Origin: Seison nebaliae
Lineage: Eukaryota; Rotifera; Pararotatoria; Seisonacea; Seisonidae
Assembly: GCA_023231475.1 (NCBI GenBank)
Contig: JALJEE010002038.1
Span: 1-48,051, forward strand
Length of the DNA stretch: 48,051 nt
Reading direction: 5' to 3'
Notes under the pieces: generated by a model
Databases searched by the model: none
Told to the model about the DNA's origin: nothing
The model's input: the letters and a program-made list of their open reading frames with translations, nothing else
Made by a program: the position numbers and the translations under genes
In this document: one piece after another, positions 1-10,176 of the stretch
How the letters are laid out: each line of letters begins with the position of its first letter
Numbering within the stretch: the first letter of the stretch is position 1

Positions 1-926
1 AAATAGAGGAGAAATTGGGAATTGGCGCGTTCGAGAAACGTTGGCAACGAGAAATAACCGAGAAAGAGCAATTGGCTACTCGGGATAACTGTTGTGTGAC
101 GGAGAGAGACGTATTCAATAAAGTGAGAGAGATATCGAAAGTTTATTCGATAAAGAAAGAAATTGTAAAATATTCAGAAAGGATAAATCTTCTTTTATTT
201 TTGTCGAATTTAACATTATTTTTCTCATCCTTTGCATAAATAAGTTGCAGAAACATATGTTCGACTGAAAATATTCTTTGTTTATTTGCAAAATTATCTA
301 AACTTAAAAAAAATTGAAAAATGTCTACAATGTATCCAATTGATATAATGTTTAATAAAGGACATAATTTAGAATGGATTTAAAATATTGACTTATCAAA
401 ACAGTTGACAAAAATGTATTTAATTTATGATATTAATTATTGAATTTGATCATCTTCCTAAAATAATTTATATGTTTTAATATTTAATTTCAAACTTAAT
501 ATTTTGGGAAAATTTAATTAATTTTCAAGTTTAATTTCGAACGATTCAAAAATCATGACTCATTGAAGGAATGTTGATAAGCAGATTAAAGTTTAGCTTA
601 TCAATTACTTGGAATGATATAATCTAAATGACGATAAATGTTGAAAATACTCGTAATTCTCAAAGCGCAATTTTTGAAAATTACTATGAAAATTCAAAAA
701 ATCTGTAAACAATTGAATTGTTAGAAAGAAATTAGAATGTTGTTCTGAGCATTGTTCTTGGAGGAGATATTGGAATTGGCGCACTTTGGCTAGTTAGTGA
801 CTACTAAAACAAAGCTCAAATGGCATTTCAACAACGGAAACCACTTTTATTTCTTTCTCTCCTATATCAGTGTAGTTTTTATTCAATTCAATAATTTTAT
901 CACGTCTAATTCTCGTTTTTTGCACT
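1..926. other. Upstream/intergenic region with an open frame at its left edge
   Basis: Bases 3-239 form an open frame (+) that runs off the left edge and is less AT-rich than its surroundings. It is rich in Lys/Glu and matches nothing I recognise, so it could be the end of an exon or leader sequence of a gene outside the window. From about 240 to 750 the DNA is plain AT-rich sequence without a coding signal. A purine-rich motif ending in ATTGGCGC occurs at 6-28 and again at 761-782, the second copy about 145 bp before the eIF4E-like start codon, so 750-926 is the likely promoter/leader of that gene. Confidence 0.35.
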
Positions 927-2749
927 ATGTCCCGGGAGATTAAAGACCCTAAGCCAATCTCCGTTCCGGCTAGTAGCGTTGATGTTAAAGGAACAAGCTG
1001 TAATGTGTTGAATGAGTTGTTAAACAATTCTCCCTCTTCGTGTTTCGATGATCCGGCTATTGTTGATGGAAGTTGGGATTATCAATTGGGAAAAGGACAC
1101 GAAATCGCCAATGAACATGCTAACTCCATCTCGAACAATTCACTACCATTTTACCCTGAAGCTAATAATGGTTACAATCCTCACCATTTTAATTATGGAG
1201 AGTATATGCCTTATGATTATGGATATGTTCCATATGATTCGAACTCCAATCAATGGTGCTACGATGAAGCACCTATCGTTGAAGATACAGATATTCATGT
1301 CGTGCCAATTGCAGATGAAGTTAGTGGAACTATTATAAATCCGGTTGAACCGAAAACTCCGGTAAATGCTCAACTACCTGGTGGAATGGTAGATGTTAAG
1401 GAGGACGTTGAACGCATCTTACAGAACGATATAGAAATTGAACGATGCAAAAATAAGTTAGATGATATTGACACACTCATGGAACAAATAGAAAAGGATA
1501 AGAATAAAATCAACACTGACCTTGATGTTCTGGTGGATAATTCTCTCCCAATTTTGGAATTAGAAGTTGAGGAACCTGAAGAAGAAAAGAAAGTAATTGA
1601 AGAAGAAATAATTCCAGAGTTTAAATGTTCCTGGACATTATGGAATTATAAACAGGAAAAAGGAAAACAATGGCGTAATTGTTTGAATGAGAAGTGTTCA
1701 TTTGTTGATTTTAAAGTTTATCAGGAAACGACGAAGACTATGGAAACTATTGATAAGTTACCTGTTGGTTGCGACTATATGTTATTCCGAACAGGAATAG
1801 AACCTATGTGGGAGGATGAACGGAATCAGAATGGAGGTCGTTGGTTATTTCAATTTGATCGTTTGATATATGCGAAGGAACCGGAAAAGTTTTTATTTAT
1901 TTACTTCTATTTATTAAATCTTTTTGAAAAATATCTTCTACTTTCAGAATAAATAAGATGTGGAAGGACACTATTCTACATATGATGCGCGATGGTTTTT
2001 GTGCGTGCGACGATTTGAATGGCATCAATGGAGCGGTTGTTCAATCTCGAAATAAATCCATTAAATTAGCTCTTTGGATGGGAAATGCGAAGATCAATTT
2101 GGCTACAGCTGCTATTGGACAACAATGGCCATCAATGCTCGATGTTCAACCCGAACTGATAACTTTCGAAATGTTGAATGACCAACAAAAATATTCGGCT
2201 ACACCTCAACGTCCACAAGTTGCCGCAGTTGCAGCAGCAGCAGCAGCGGCCGCAGGTTTATTTCGTCCTTTAGTTTTCCAGAATGTTCAATTGAACAACT
2301 TACAAACTATCCTAAAAAATAATCGACTAAATAACTTGACACAAAGACCCAATCCACAGCCTTCATTACTGAACACTCCGTTACTTAATCCATTGTTGTC
2401 AAACATTTTAACAGCTAATACTCAAAACACTTCATTACTTAATAATCCATTATATTTGAATAATTTGACAAACATGCTCCTCAACAACAATAATGATGGG
2501 AATTATATGAACAATCTAAATAGTACAATTTCAACTCTCACAAATTTAGTTTCGGCGAAACATGCAAATCATATTGACGAGTCCACCCCAAATACAAATG
2601 CCGATCAATTAGGTGATCGTGGTTGCGGTGGTGATGCATGTGATGATAGCAAAGGAAAAATCGAAAGTATCGTCGACAACATTAGAAATTCTACAGCTGC
2701 AACATCCAATGTTCATTCACGGGAAGGCGATATGACATCGGCAACATGA
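927..2749 (+). CDS. eIF4E-like mRNA cap-binding protein with long N- and C-terminal extensions (2 exons, 587 aa)
   Basis: CDS joins 927-1888 and 1948-2749; the 59-bp intron 1889-1947 restores the eIF4E fold across it. The eIF4E core spans about residues 230-405. Matches to canonical eIF4E include the first strand (CSWTLWNYKQ), the Trp equivalent to human W56, GCDYMLF, the cap-stacking EPMWEDE (W102/E103), GGRWLF, then after the intron NGINGAVVQSRNK with equivalents of R157, K159 and K162, and ALW (W166). The fold should therefore bind m7G caps in the cytoplasm. Ahead of it lie about 230 residues, Asn/Tyr-rich and then Glu/Lys-rich with coiled-coil character; after it about 180 residues with an Ala run (residues near 415-425) and Leu/Asn-rich repeats. 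Most eIF4Es are only about 200-250 aa. Under an ungapped alignment the dorsal eIF4G/4E-BP docking residues V69, W73 and L131 read Phe, Gln and Lys. It may be a specialised paralogue, for example a repressor or germline form. A poly(A) signal AATAAA lies at 2966-2971. The family call is firm; the class is uncertain. Confidence 0.9.
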
Positions 2750-2971
2750 AGACGAATAAATTGATCAGAAATCTATCTTTATTTATTTTTTTCCATTTTC
2801 AATTTACTCTATCATATTTGCTTATACTGATCCCTAATGTCAGTAAGAATGGTTCTGAACAGGAAAAATCAATAGTCCATTTATCTCTCCACAATTTTCA
2901 TAAATTGATGACAGAAAATATAGACTATAAATCTCTATTCGATAAATTATTATATTTATTGCTTCAATAAA

Positions 2972-3559
2972 ATTTGATCATATTTAGCAAAATGAATTGT
3001 TTCCTGTAAATCGCTCTTTCTTAACGTTTAATAAATTATCTAACAAATAACTATCATAAATAAATGGGATGATGATTTGAAATAAGAAAACAATCGACTT
3101 TGTTCTTCTTCAATTTTTATTGTCAATACGTAGGACAATTGAAATTTCAACTGGTCGAAATTTCGATAGTTCTCAATTTTGATGGAATTAATTGAATTTC
3201 AATAGAATTGTCAATTATATAAATTTTTTGTTTTTCTGTCTCAAAAAAACCTGTCGATGAATATCAGTTAGATGTCGTTCGATTTTAAACAATTGAATAA
3301 AATTTCGAATAATTCGATAATTGATTTTCACCTTTTTCCTATTGCATCAACGAATTTCGAAACTGGCATTGTCACATAGAATAGTTAAGGAAAACGACAA
3401 AGCGAATATATAATACGATGACTCCTTTCGGAATTGTTTATTAGACGATAACAACAACACATTATATTTCCAACGCCAAATTCCAGAGTAAAAGGCAAAG
3501 TAATAAAAGGAAAGTTTTGTATCGGAATTTTTTTTATTTATATACACATATAGAGAACC
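2972..3559. other. Intergenic, AT-rich
   Basis: This runs between the eIF4E-like poly(A) signal and the leader of the next gene. I see no coding signal on either strand. A minus-strand open frame at 3347-3622 has no supporting features and overlaps the leader exon of the next gene. Confidence 0.5.
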
Positions 3560-3634
3560 CCCACTACGAACGTCAACTGCATTCAGACATTCGTCTTCCA
3601 TTTTCATATATTCAGTTGACATTTAGTCGACCCA

Positions 3635-5489
3635 ATGTCAAGGTAAGTTATCTAATATTCTTATTTTAACTACAAAGAAAATTAGTCCCTACCACATATT
3701 TCTTTCAAATTATCTAATAAAAATTACTTATCAGAATAAATGTTGTATCATAATGAAGTGTTGTCTGATACTTTTATTCTTTGTGGCAATGGCAACTGCC
3801 GAAGATCTCAGCAATTTCCTTCGGTATGAACCGTCAACATCAAATGATTTCCAATTCAATGATACAATTAATTCAGACATGCTCGAAGTCATACAAGACT
3901 TCGGACGAGCTGGTAGTGGTGATTGTGGACCATGTCCAACAGATATGGATTGTGAATTAGATGGTTCAATTCCCGAACCTTACAATGCAATAAAGCAACA
4001 TTATAATAAAAATTCCAATTGTCAATGTGAAAGGAAAGATTATGTGACATTAGATGAAAAATATTGTCAAGATTTATTCGTTATAAAATATAATCTTGAT
4101 TTCTATTCATTAAAAAAAGATGAGCCAACTCCGTCAGCTTTAGAAGAACAAGTTACTCTTTGATATACTTCCTTCTAAATTTTAATTCATTTCTAATCGT
4201 AGTTAAAAGCATTATTAAATATAAATCAAGATATTTATATCAAAGTAAATATTGATCCGAAACCGGTCATTATATCATACGGCGGAGAGGATTATTACAG
4301 AAAATCAGCTGGAATGATCTTCGGTTCTCCTCAATCGTTTTTTTCTCAAAGAGTCACCTCATCATTCTTACTGTTCGAACAACTCATAAAAGACACAGTT
4401 ACTAATAAAAGAACGGTTGTGGAAAATGGAACTTCCTCCGGAGAAGATGTTGAAAAAGCTTTTTTGGGAAACATTTTATTGTCACCTGATGTGAAAGCGC
4501 TTCCAATTACTATTAAACGGGTAACGGTAGTTGGAGATAACGAGAATTGTAAAGTACAAACTCAATCTGGTGAATGTATCGGTTATTATGCTCCACTTCA
4601 TTTTATCAGAATTAATCCTAATTGTCTTTTTTTATTATTAAAGATTATTGTAATGGTAAATATGTTAATAATGAATGTGTTTGTTCCACTCTTTATTATG
4701 GAGAGAATTGCGACAAAACGTATTTACCATATATATTATTAGCCGCCTTTATTGTTGGATTTATGACTTTAATTGGAATTCCCTTACTCGCATGGCGACG
4801 AGGAAAACCTTGGAAGAATGTCGTTAACAGAAATAGATCAGTTGACTTAAGTGGCAGAGATGCATCATCGAATTTTAGCAAAATAATGTTCGGCTCAGTT
4901 AATAGCAGCATACGTAAGAGAAATGTGACAAACATGGAATCTGAGCAGAATCATGAATTATATCAGAATTATGACGAATACTTTACGAAGGAAGATGCAG
5001 AAAGGTTTGAAAAACTCAACACAGTCATCGAAAATACAAAAAACATTGTTAACTTTTTTTGGAAAATAATATTCTTGAAACTTTTTGTGTTAATTTAAAT
5101 AGGACCCAGGTACTGGTGGTGTTATCAATCCCATGTTCCTTACCAGCACTACAAATTTTTTAACTATTCCCAAAATAAGACCGATAGTTCGGAAAGAAAT
5201 GGATGAAACAAATCCAAATATTTTTGCTACTGTCGACATAAAACCAATGTCCAGTTTATTTGGTCATGTTATCAAAGGCAATCACAATGTTCAAGTCCCA
5301 GAATTACCAATGGATTTCTTTAAACTTCCAAGAATCAAATTATCGAGCGACACCGAATTCTCCTTACCATCCACTAGATCATCATTCAGTAATAATATTG
5401 ACAATAATAATGCTGATGAAGATGAAATGAATATTTTCCATCTAAACAACAGATTCTTTCAGCAAAATTACAAACGTTGGAATAGATAA
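3635..5489 (+). CDS. Secreted/type I membrane protein with EGF-like modules (4 coding exons, 522 aa)
   Basis: The CDS starts at 3753 and joins 3753-4151, 4203-4581, 4644-5047 and 5103-5489; introns of 51, 62 and 55 bp all restore frame. A non-coding leader exon ends at 3642 (donor GTAAGT, intron 3643-3734). The protein opens with a signal peptide (MKCCLILLFFVAMATA). Next comes a Cys-rich module (C-x2-C-x5-C, later C-x-C), then a middle region of about 150 residues lacking Cys that might be SEA-like. A second EGF-like module follows, whose last four Cys read CNGKYVNNECVC...C; a transmembrane helix (YILLAAFIVGFMTLIGIPLLAW); and a basic stop-transfer RRGKPW. The cytoplasmic tail is about 200 residues, acidic/Asn-rich. 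Splicing the leader creates an 8-codon upstream ORF (ATG at 3635) whose TAA overlaps the main ATG. Poly(A) signal AATAAA at 5505-5510. I do not recognise the family; adhesion or signalling at the cell surface is an inference from topology. Confidence 0.75.
3643..3734 (+). promoter_or_regulatory. Leader (5' UTR) intron and upstream ORF
   Basis: The donor AG|GTAAGT at 3643 and acceptor TTATCAG at 3728-3734 define a 92-bp intron just ahead of the EGF-module gene. Joining the flanks gives an upstream ORF starting at ATG 3635 and ending in TAA, and TAATG merges that stop with the main start codon at 3753. This arrangement would favour reinitiation-dependent translation; regulation by it is inferred. 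Confidence 0.5.
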
Positions 5490-5510
5490 TTATATTATCT
5501 TTACAATAAA

Positions 5511-6114
5511 CATTCTTTAAACTCTCATCAATTATCCATAACGATGCATCTTAACCGGTTCAACAATCTTTTATAGTTAAAATTATTTATTATTTTTTTA
5601 TTTTCTTCTGTTTAATTTTATGTAGTTGTGTCTTATTAAATTTTATTTTTTATTATATCTTTATTATTAAATTTTCCTTTCAAATATATTGGCAGCGATT
5701 ATATCGAGTCCAAAATATGCCCCACCAAATTCCTTAAAATAAATTAATATTAATGATTTTTTAATTCGTTTCCGTTACGAACGTCTAACTCACTTCCACA
5801 TTACGGTAATTTAAACGATGAATTCTTTTAGAAATTAAAGAAACCGTTATATTTCCCATTATCAATATCATGATGGTTAAATAAACAAGTTCAAAGAGAA
5901 TATACTAGTGGAATTTCATAATCGATTAATGATTATAATCGTTATCAAGAGAATAATAAAATCTTGGACAATAAATAAAATGGAATAAGAAGTTTATTTA
6001 GAAATAAAAATCCATATTGAGTTTTATATCACTGTTTGGAGAATATGTATATTGATTGTTGTCCATTTAGTTGTTTTGATAACATATGTTTGTTTTGTTT
6101 GGAGAATGTTCGTA
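5511..6114. other. Intergenic region between convergent genes
   Basis: AT-rich DNA between the 3' ends of the EGF-module gene (+) and the Ig-domain gene (-). TTTATT at 5993-5998 is a plausible poly(A) signal (AATAAA on the minus strand) for the Ig gene. I see nothing else. Confidence 0.5.
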
Positions 6115-7072
6115 CTATATTTCTGTTTGCTGTCTAAAATTATAATAATCGATGGAATCTTGAGGACGAATATGTTCTGGAAATGATTCATATGTCCGAG
6201 ACAATTTTTTACTTTCACGTCGTTGCTTTTTCTTATCACGACGTTTCTTGTGTCTTCGACGTTCCTTTTCTATTATTTCATTTTCATCGAAGTCATCATC
6301 GTCGAAAATTCTTTCAACTACGTCCATCGGAATGATTTGCGGTTGACTATATCCACCAGGAACTTAATAAGACATTTTCTACAAGTTTTTTATTATTGAA
6401 AAGCGAATAAACTTTGATATTCATCTTGCATGAATTCTTGTAGAAACTTTTCATCGAGAACGTCATTTTCATCCTCTTGTCTCTCGTCATCATTAGCAAT
6501 GACAATAATCGAATCCTTCCTGATTTTTTGATTTTCATTATCTAGTATCTTCGGTTCGATAATTATGGAATAACAGAAAACTGCAGCTACCAAAGCTAAT
6601 AAAGTTACTTAAAATTCGAATTATAAAAATGAGAGAAATATAATTAATGAGAACTTGCTGATACAATAGCGGCAATTTTACCATTTCGTTTGTTGATTTG
6701 TGAAATTGAATGAATTGGATCAACGCCAATATTAAAAAAAATTTTAGCTGTGAAATTTTCTCCTAATGTGCAAGTGAATATTCCCGAATCCACTAACTGA
6801 ACAGATGCAATCGTTAAGGTCGTTCCATTGGAATAAAAACGAATTTTAAATTCATCATAAGACACTTCTTTACTTGGATGATGCCAAACGATTTCATCGT
6901 TGTCATTAAGAGTGAAATTCTGTAATCGTTCCAAAGGACAATCGAACGTTATCATATCATTCAACTTCGCATGATACATCCAATAATAATCAATTGTTAG
7001 ATCATCAGAAAATTTGATTATTTCTCCTGATGTCCCATAGATGACAAGGAGAATGGTTAAAATACGAAACAT
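6115..7072 (-). CDS. Single Ig-domain type I membrane protein (3 exons, 282 aa)
   Basis: CDS on the minus strand: complement of 6655-7072, 6413-6595 and 6115-6362, with introns of 59 bp (6596-6654) and 50 bp (6363-6412). The start is the ATG at 7072, placed directly ahead of a signal peptide (MFRILTILLVIYGTSG); seven further upstream codons are open but lack an ATG. One V/I-set-like Ig domain follows: first Cys in MITFDCPL, a Trp in EIVWHHP about 20 residues later, and the second Cys in the typical LVDSGIFTCTLG (D-x-G-x-[FY]-x-C). N-glycosylation sequons NFT and NGT are visible. The first intron interrupts the transmembrane helix, which reads KIAAIVSATLVAAVFCYSII when spliced. The cytoplasmic tail of about 130 residues has an acidic stretch followed by a Lys/Arg-rich stretch. 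It is probably a cell-surface recognition or adhesion protein; I cannot assign an orthologue. Confidence 0.75.
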
Positions 7073-7093
7073 TTCCAACTCATAAGAGGACAA

Positions 7094-7761
7094 ACAAACG
7101 ACGAAGCAATAGTATGTTGAATAATTAAAAAAATTATTAATTAACTGAAGTTCACGATTACAACGAGCATTAGATCAGAGTAGACATTCGCCTCTTTTGT
7201 ATGTAAATGAAATATATTTACATATCTCAACACTTTTTAGTCAAGAATTAATTATCTTCTAAGTTCTTTTGTTGTTAATAGTTAAAGTGTTGTTAATGCT
7301 ATTTGAGGTGTCAAATCCATTAAATGAGAGTCAGGCCCATATTCCATTAGAATAGTTCACATTCCACCTAAAATCTCTCTCTAAATGTCTTTTTGAATTG
7401 AATGCATATCGTAATGATGTGCAATATGGAAATACATGAAGCTAATCGTAAACATAGACATCAAACTTTAAACATTTAAACGTTTAATGGAGAATACGTG
7501 AAATATTACGATTTGGATCGATGATTTGTTGAAGATTTTTCGAATTAATATTATTCACCAAGAAATCATTGAATAACTAAATAACTTGGTAAAAGTCTGT
7601 TTATTCAAATACGTGTTGAAATGAAAAAGAAATAGATTTATTCGGATGTTGCATCATAAAAAAAGAACTCCTGATGATAACTTGTTCATTTCGAAGCATT
7701 GACCTTCAACTTCTAAGATCAATGCTTAATGTGAAAGAATATTCATAAAATCATACTTGTT
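7094..7761. other. Intergenic, AT-rich
   Basis: This lies upstream of the Ig-domain gene and downstream of the small gene that follows; both are on the minus strand. TTTATT motifs near 7596 and 7633 could be poly(A) signals for the gene at 7762-8241. No other features are seen. Confidence 0.4.
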
Positions 7762-8241
7762 TCAATTCGACAGGGAATTTTTCTTATATCGGAAAGATTT
7801 ATTAGAACTTGATGCAGTCGTTCCCCTCAATTGGTAATTATGATAATTTTTCACTAAATGAACTGATGCCGTTACACATATTATTATTCCACAAGAATTC
7901 GTTCCTTTTATCTTTCCGGATAGTCTTGATAATAATATGGTTAATATCAATATACAAATCATCATATTAGATGGTTATAACATTGGATCCTTATCTTTAA
8001 CATGTTAAATTTACTACACATTTTTGAAAATAAACTTACAAAAACTTGTTAGGTGCAAAATCGATAGGGCGAAAATTCATCTTCATTTTGTCGGATCGGT
8101 GATGTTGGATTGTGTGGAGAAGTAATTGCTTAAATTGATAGCGATAATATTTAGTTATTAAATGTTTAGGAGGAGATACAAGACCTGGTAATTTAGGCAG
8201 AAGGCCATCCCAAACATTACCATTCTTTCTTTTGTTTATTC
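7762..8241 (-). CDS. Small protein, 3' two exons; tentatively ATP synthase subunit f-like
   Basis: Two minus-strand exons, complement of 8040-8241 and 7762-7924, are joined across a 115-bp intron (donor GTAAGT at 8039, acceptor TATCAAG ending at 7925) with phase preserved, to a TGA at 7762. The first exon has no ATG at its left end, so a 5' exon is missing. Its translation contains GNVWDGLLPKLPGLVSPP and KHLITKYYRYQFKQLL. The second exon gives a hydrophobic segment, GIIICVTASVHLVKNYHNYQ. ATP synthase f ends in a YYRYYNKY-type motif, a single membrane helix and a Lys/His-rich tail. The YYRY motif, helix and Lys/Asn tail resemble this, but about 30 extra residues lie between them and the identity is low. 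An in-frame internal ATG encodes MKMNFRP and could be an alternative start. The exon pair is plausible; the identity is a guess. Confidence 0.35.
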
Positions 8242-9261
8242 CTATGACGATATAACATATATGGTATGAGTTATAAGTAGAGCAGATTTTTCTTCATTCC
8301 TCTATCTTCAAACAAATCACCAACTTCTTACATGAACGAACAGATTCTTTAATATTTCAATACATTTCTTCGCACAAAATCAAATTTTATTCATGAATTA
8401 GAGAGATTGAAATAAATAAACTCCGTTAAATGGGAAGTAGGAAGATTTATGATTAAAAATAAGAATTCCTTTCGTTGAAAATGATAAAGAGTTATCCGAT
8501 AAATAAAGAAATTTTATTGATGGAGATCCCCAAATGTTTTTTTCCCTAACATGTTTTATCATTGGCGAATATAAAAGATGAGGATATTGTGAAGGTCAAT
8601 AGGACATATAAGTGAATATGTTAACATCTGGTGAGAAAAAAAAGAATTGAGTTGTAAAAGTGTCTGTACCGTTGGAATGGAAGACCAAGAAAACAAACGA
8701 AACATTTGATATTTCTACATTTTTTCCTCCTTCTTCAAATTTACTTTCCATTTTTTCGTTATGCTTCCAACCAAGAAGATTGATGAAATTGATCTACTTT
8801 TGAAAAGTTTATGTAAGATTGCAACAGTAGTCCACCATCGGTTATGACGGTAAGAAATGAAATTTTGGTAGAATAAGTGAAATATATACATCAAATTTCA
8901 GAGGATGTATCGAAATTTTCCTTTTTCCCACTTTCTTTATTCATCGACGATTGTTCGAACGGTGTTTGTTCAAGATGAACGTTTATTAGCTGTTGTCTAG
9001 TAACTGTAACAAGTTGTCTTTATAATTCATTTTCCTACCATCGCATTCTACTGTACGATTATCATACTTTTCATTTATTCTACGTCCGTTCATATTTTAC
9101 TGTCCTTTTTTCAATTGATCTACTATCTATCTCCAGCCCACCACTCCTTTCTTCAAACCATAGGTATTTGAAGAGTTTTGAGGGGGAAGATACATATGTA
9201 AAGGAAAGACGTTGAGGAAACGACGATATATGTAAGTCTGGTTATCTGCTGAGCAAAGATA
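8242..9261. other. Intergenic between divergent transcription units
   Basis: AT-rich. It should contain the missing 5' exon of the minus-strand gene at 7762-8241 and the promoter of the plus-strand gene proposed to start at 9262. A minus-strand open frame starting near 8560 is weak, and I could not tie it to either gene by splice phase. Confidence 0.35.
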
Positions 9262-10176
9262 ATGCCACTGGAACCAATTGTTGATCGAATACTACTCAAT
9301 CAGTTGATCATAATGGAAGAGATTGAACGGTTATCATTTGAAAGAAATGGTCAGTGTTGAATGTTCGGTATAGAATGTCTAGAATAGTTCGTGGAAACAG
9401 GAAATAAATTAGAAGAAAATCTAATCGTCAGTTGTTATATTCATATGATAATAACAGGGGAAATGAAAAGATATCGGACTGGATCGATGAACATCGTTTT
9501 TAGTGAATTCCACTCATTCCAGACCGAAGATGGATTGCCAACGAACATATATGGAACTATTCTGTCTCTCCCTCATCGCCTTCTCTTTTTCATCGATCCG
9601 TTCTGATGGAAATACACTTTTATCTATCATCATTACTTATAATTATATAAGAATGATAATGAAGTTAATAATAATAATTGATGATCAAATTATTATATCA
9701 TATAATTTCCTTTATCAGTGAAAAAAAAAGTTTGTTTTAAGTTCTTCTGATTGAAAGTTATCAATCTCATCATAGTCTCATCTTCAAATTGTTTCTTATT
9801 TTTGTAATTCATTCAACTAAAAGAAAGAAGATTAATAAATGGTATCTTCAAACTAATTTCTTTTCCATAAATATCAGATCTGTATTCCATTCAACCACAT
9901 GATAATACTCCGCTTCCATATAACGATGTAGTAAGAAGCATGATACGAAAATTCCTAGATAAGACGACGAAAAAACAATTGATTCGAACGTCGTCTAGTT
10001 ATGACTTGCCAACGTATGTCAATTCTATGATGTACATTGATTCGAGTTGGAACGGAAAAGATAATCTTGATCTAAAAATGATTACGACAATCAACAATTC
10101 AACTGAAATCACTCAATTGACAGCATCTACTCCTAAAATTATCAGTACAATAAAACCGTCAGACGTCCAACAAAAA
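9262..10176 (+). CDS. Proposed 5' exons of the ASPP-family gene
   Basis: Exon A, 9262-9349, begins with ATG (MPLEPIVDRILLNQLIIMEE) and ends in phase 1 before GTCAGT. Exon B, 9878-10176, starts after AAATATCAG and continues the phase (DLYSIQPHDNTPLPYNDVV), staying open for 99 codons to GTTAGA at 10177. It ends in phase 0, which matches the acceptor I chose at 18345 for the giant ASPP exon. The joined sequence is hydrophilic and coding-like but shows no recognised domain, in particular not the N-terminal RA/ubiquitin-like fold of vertebrate ASPPs. Frame compatibility supports the link, but exons A and B could instead be a separate small gene. The 8.2-kb intron is far longer than any other here. 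Confidence 0.4.

Noticed and set aside
794-1027. Minus-strand open frame across the eIF4E-like start
   Set aside because: It overlaps the confirmed plus-strand coding exon antisense and has no recognisable motif.
3347-3622. Minus-strand 91-codon frame
   Set aside because: It lacks splice or domain support and overlaps the leader of the EGF-module gene.
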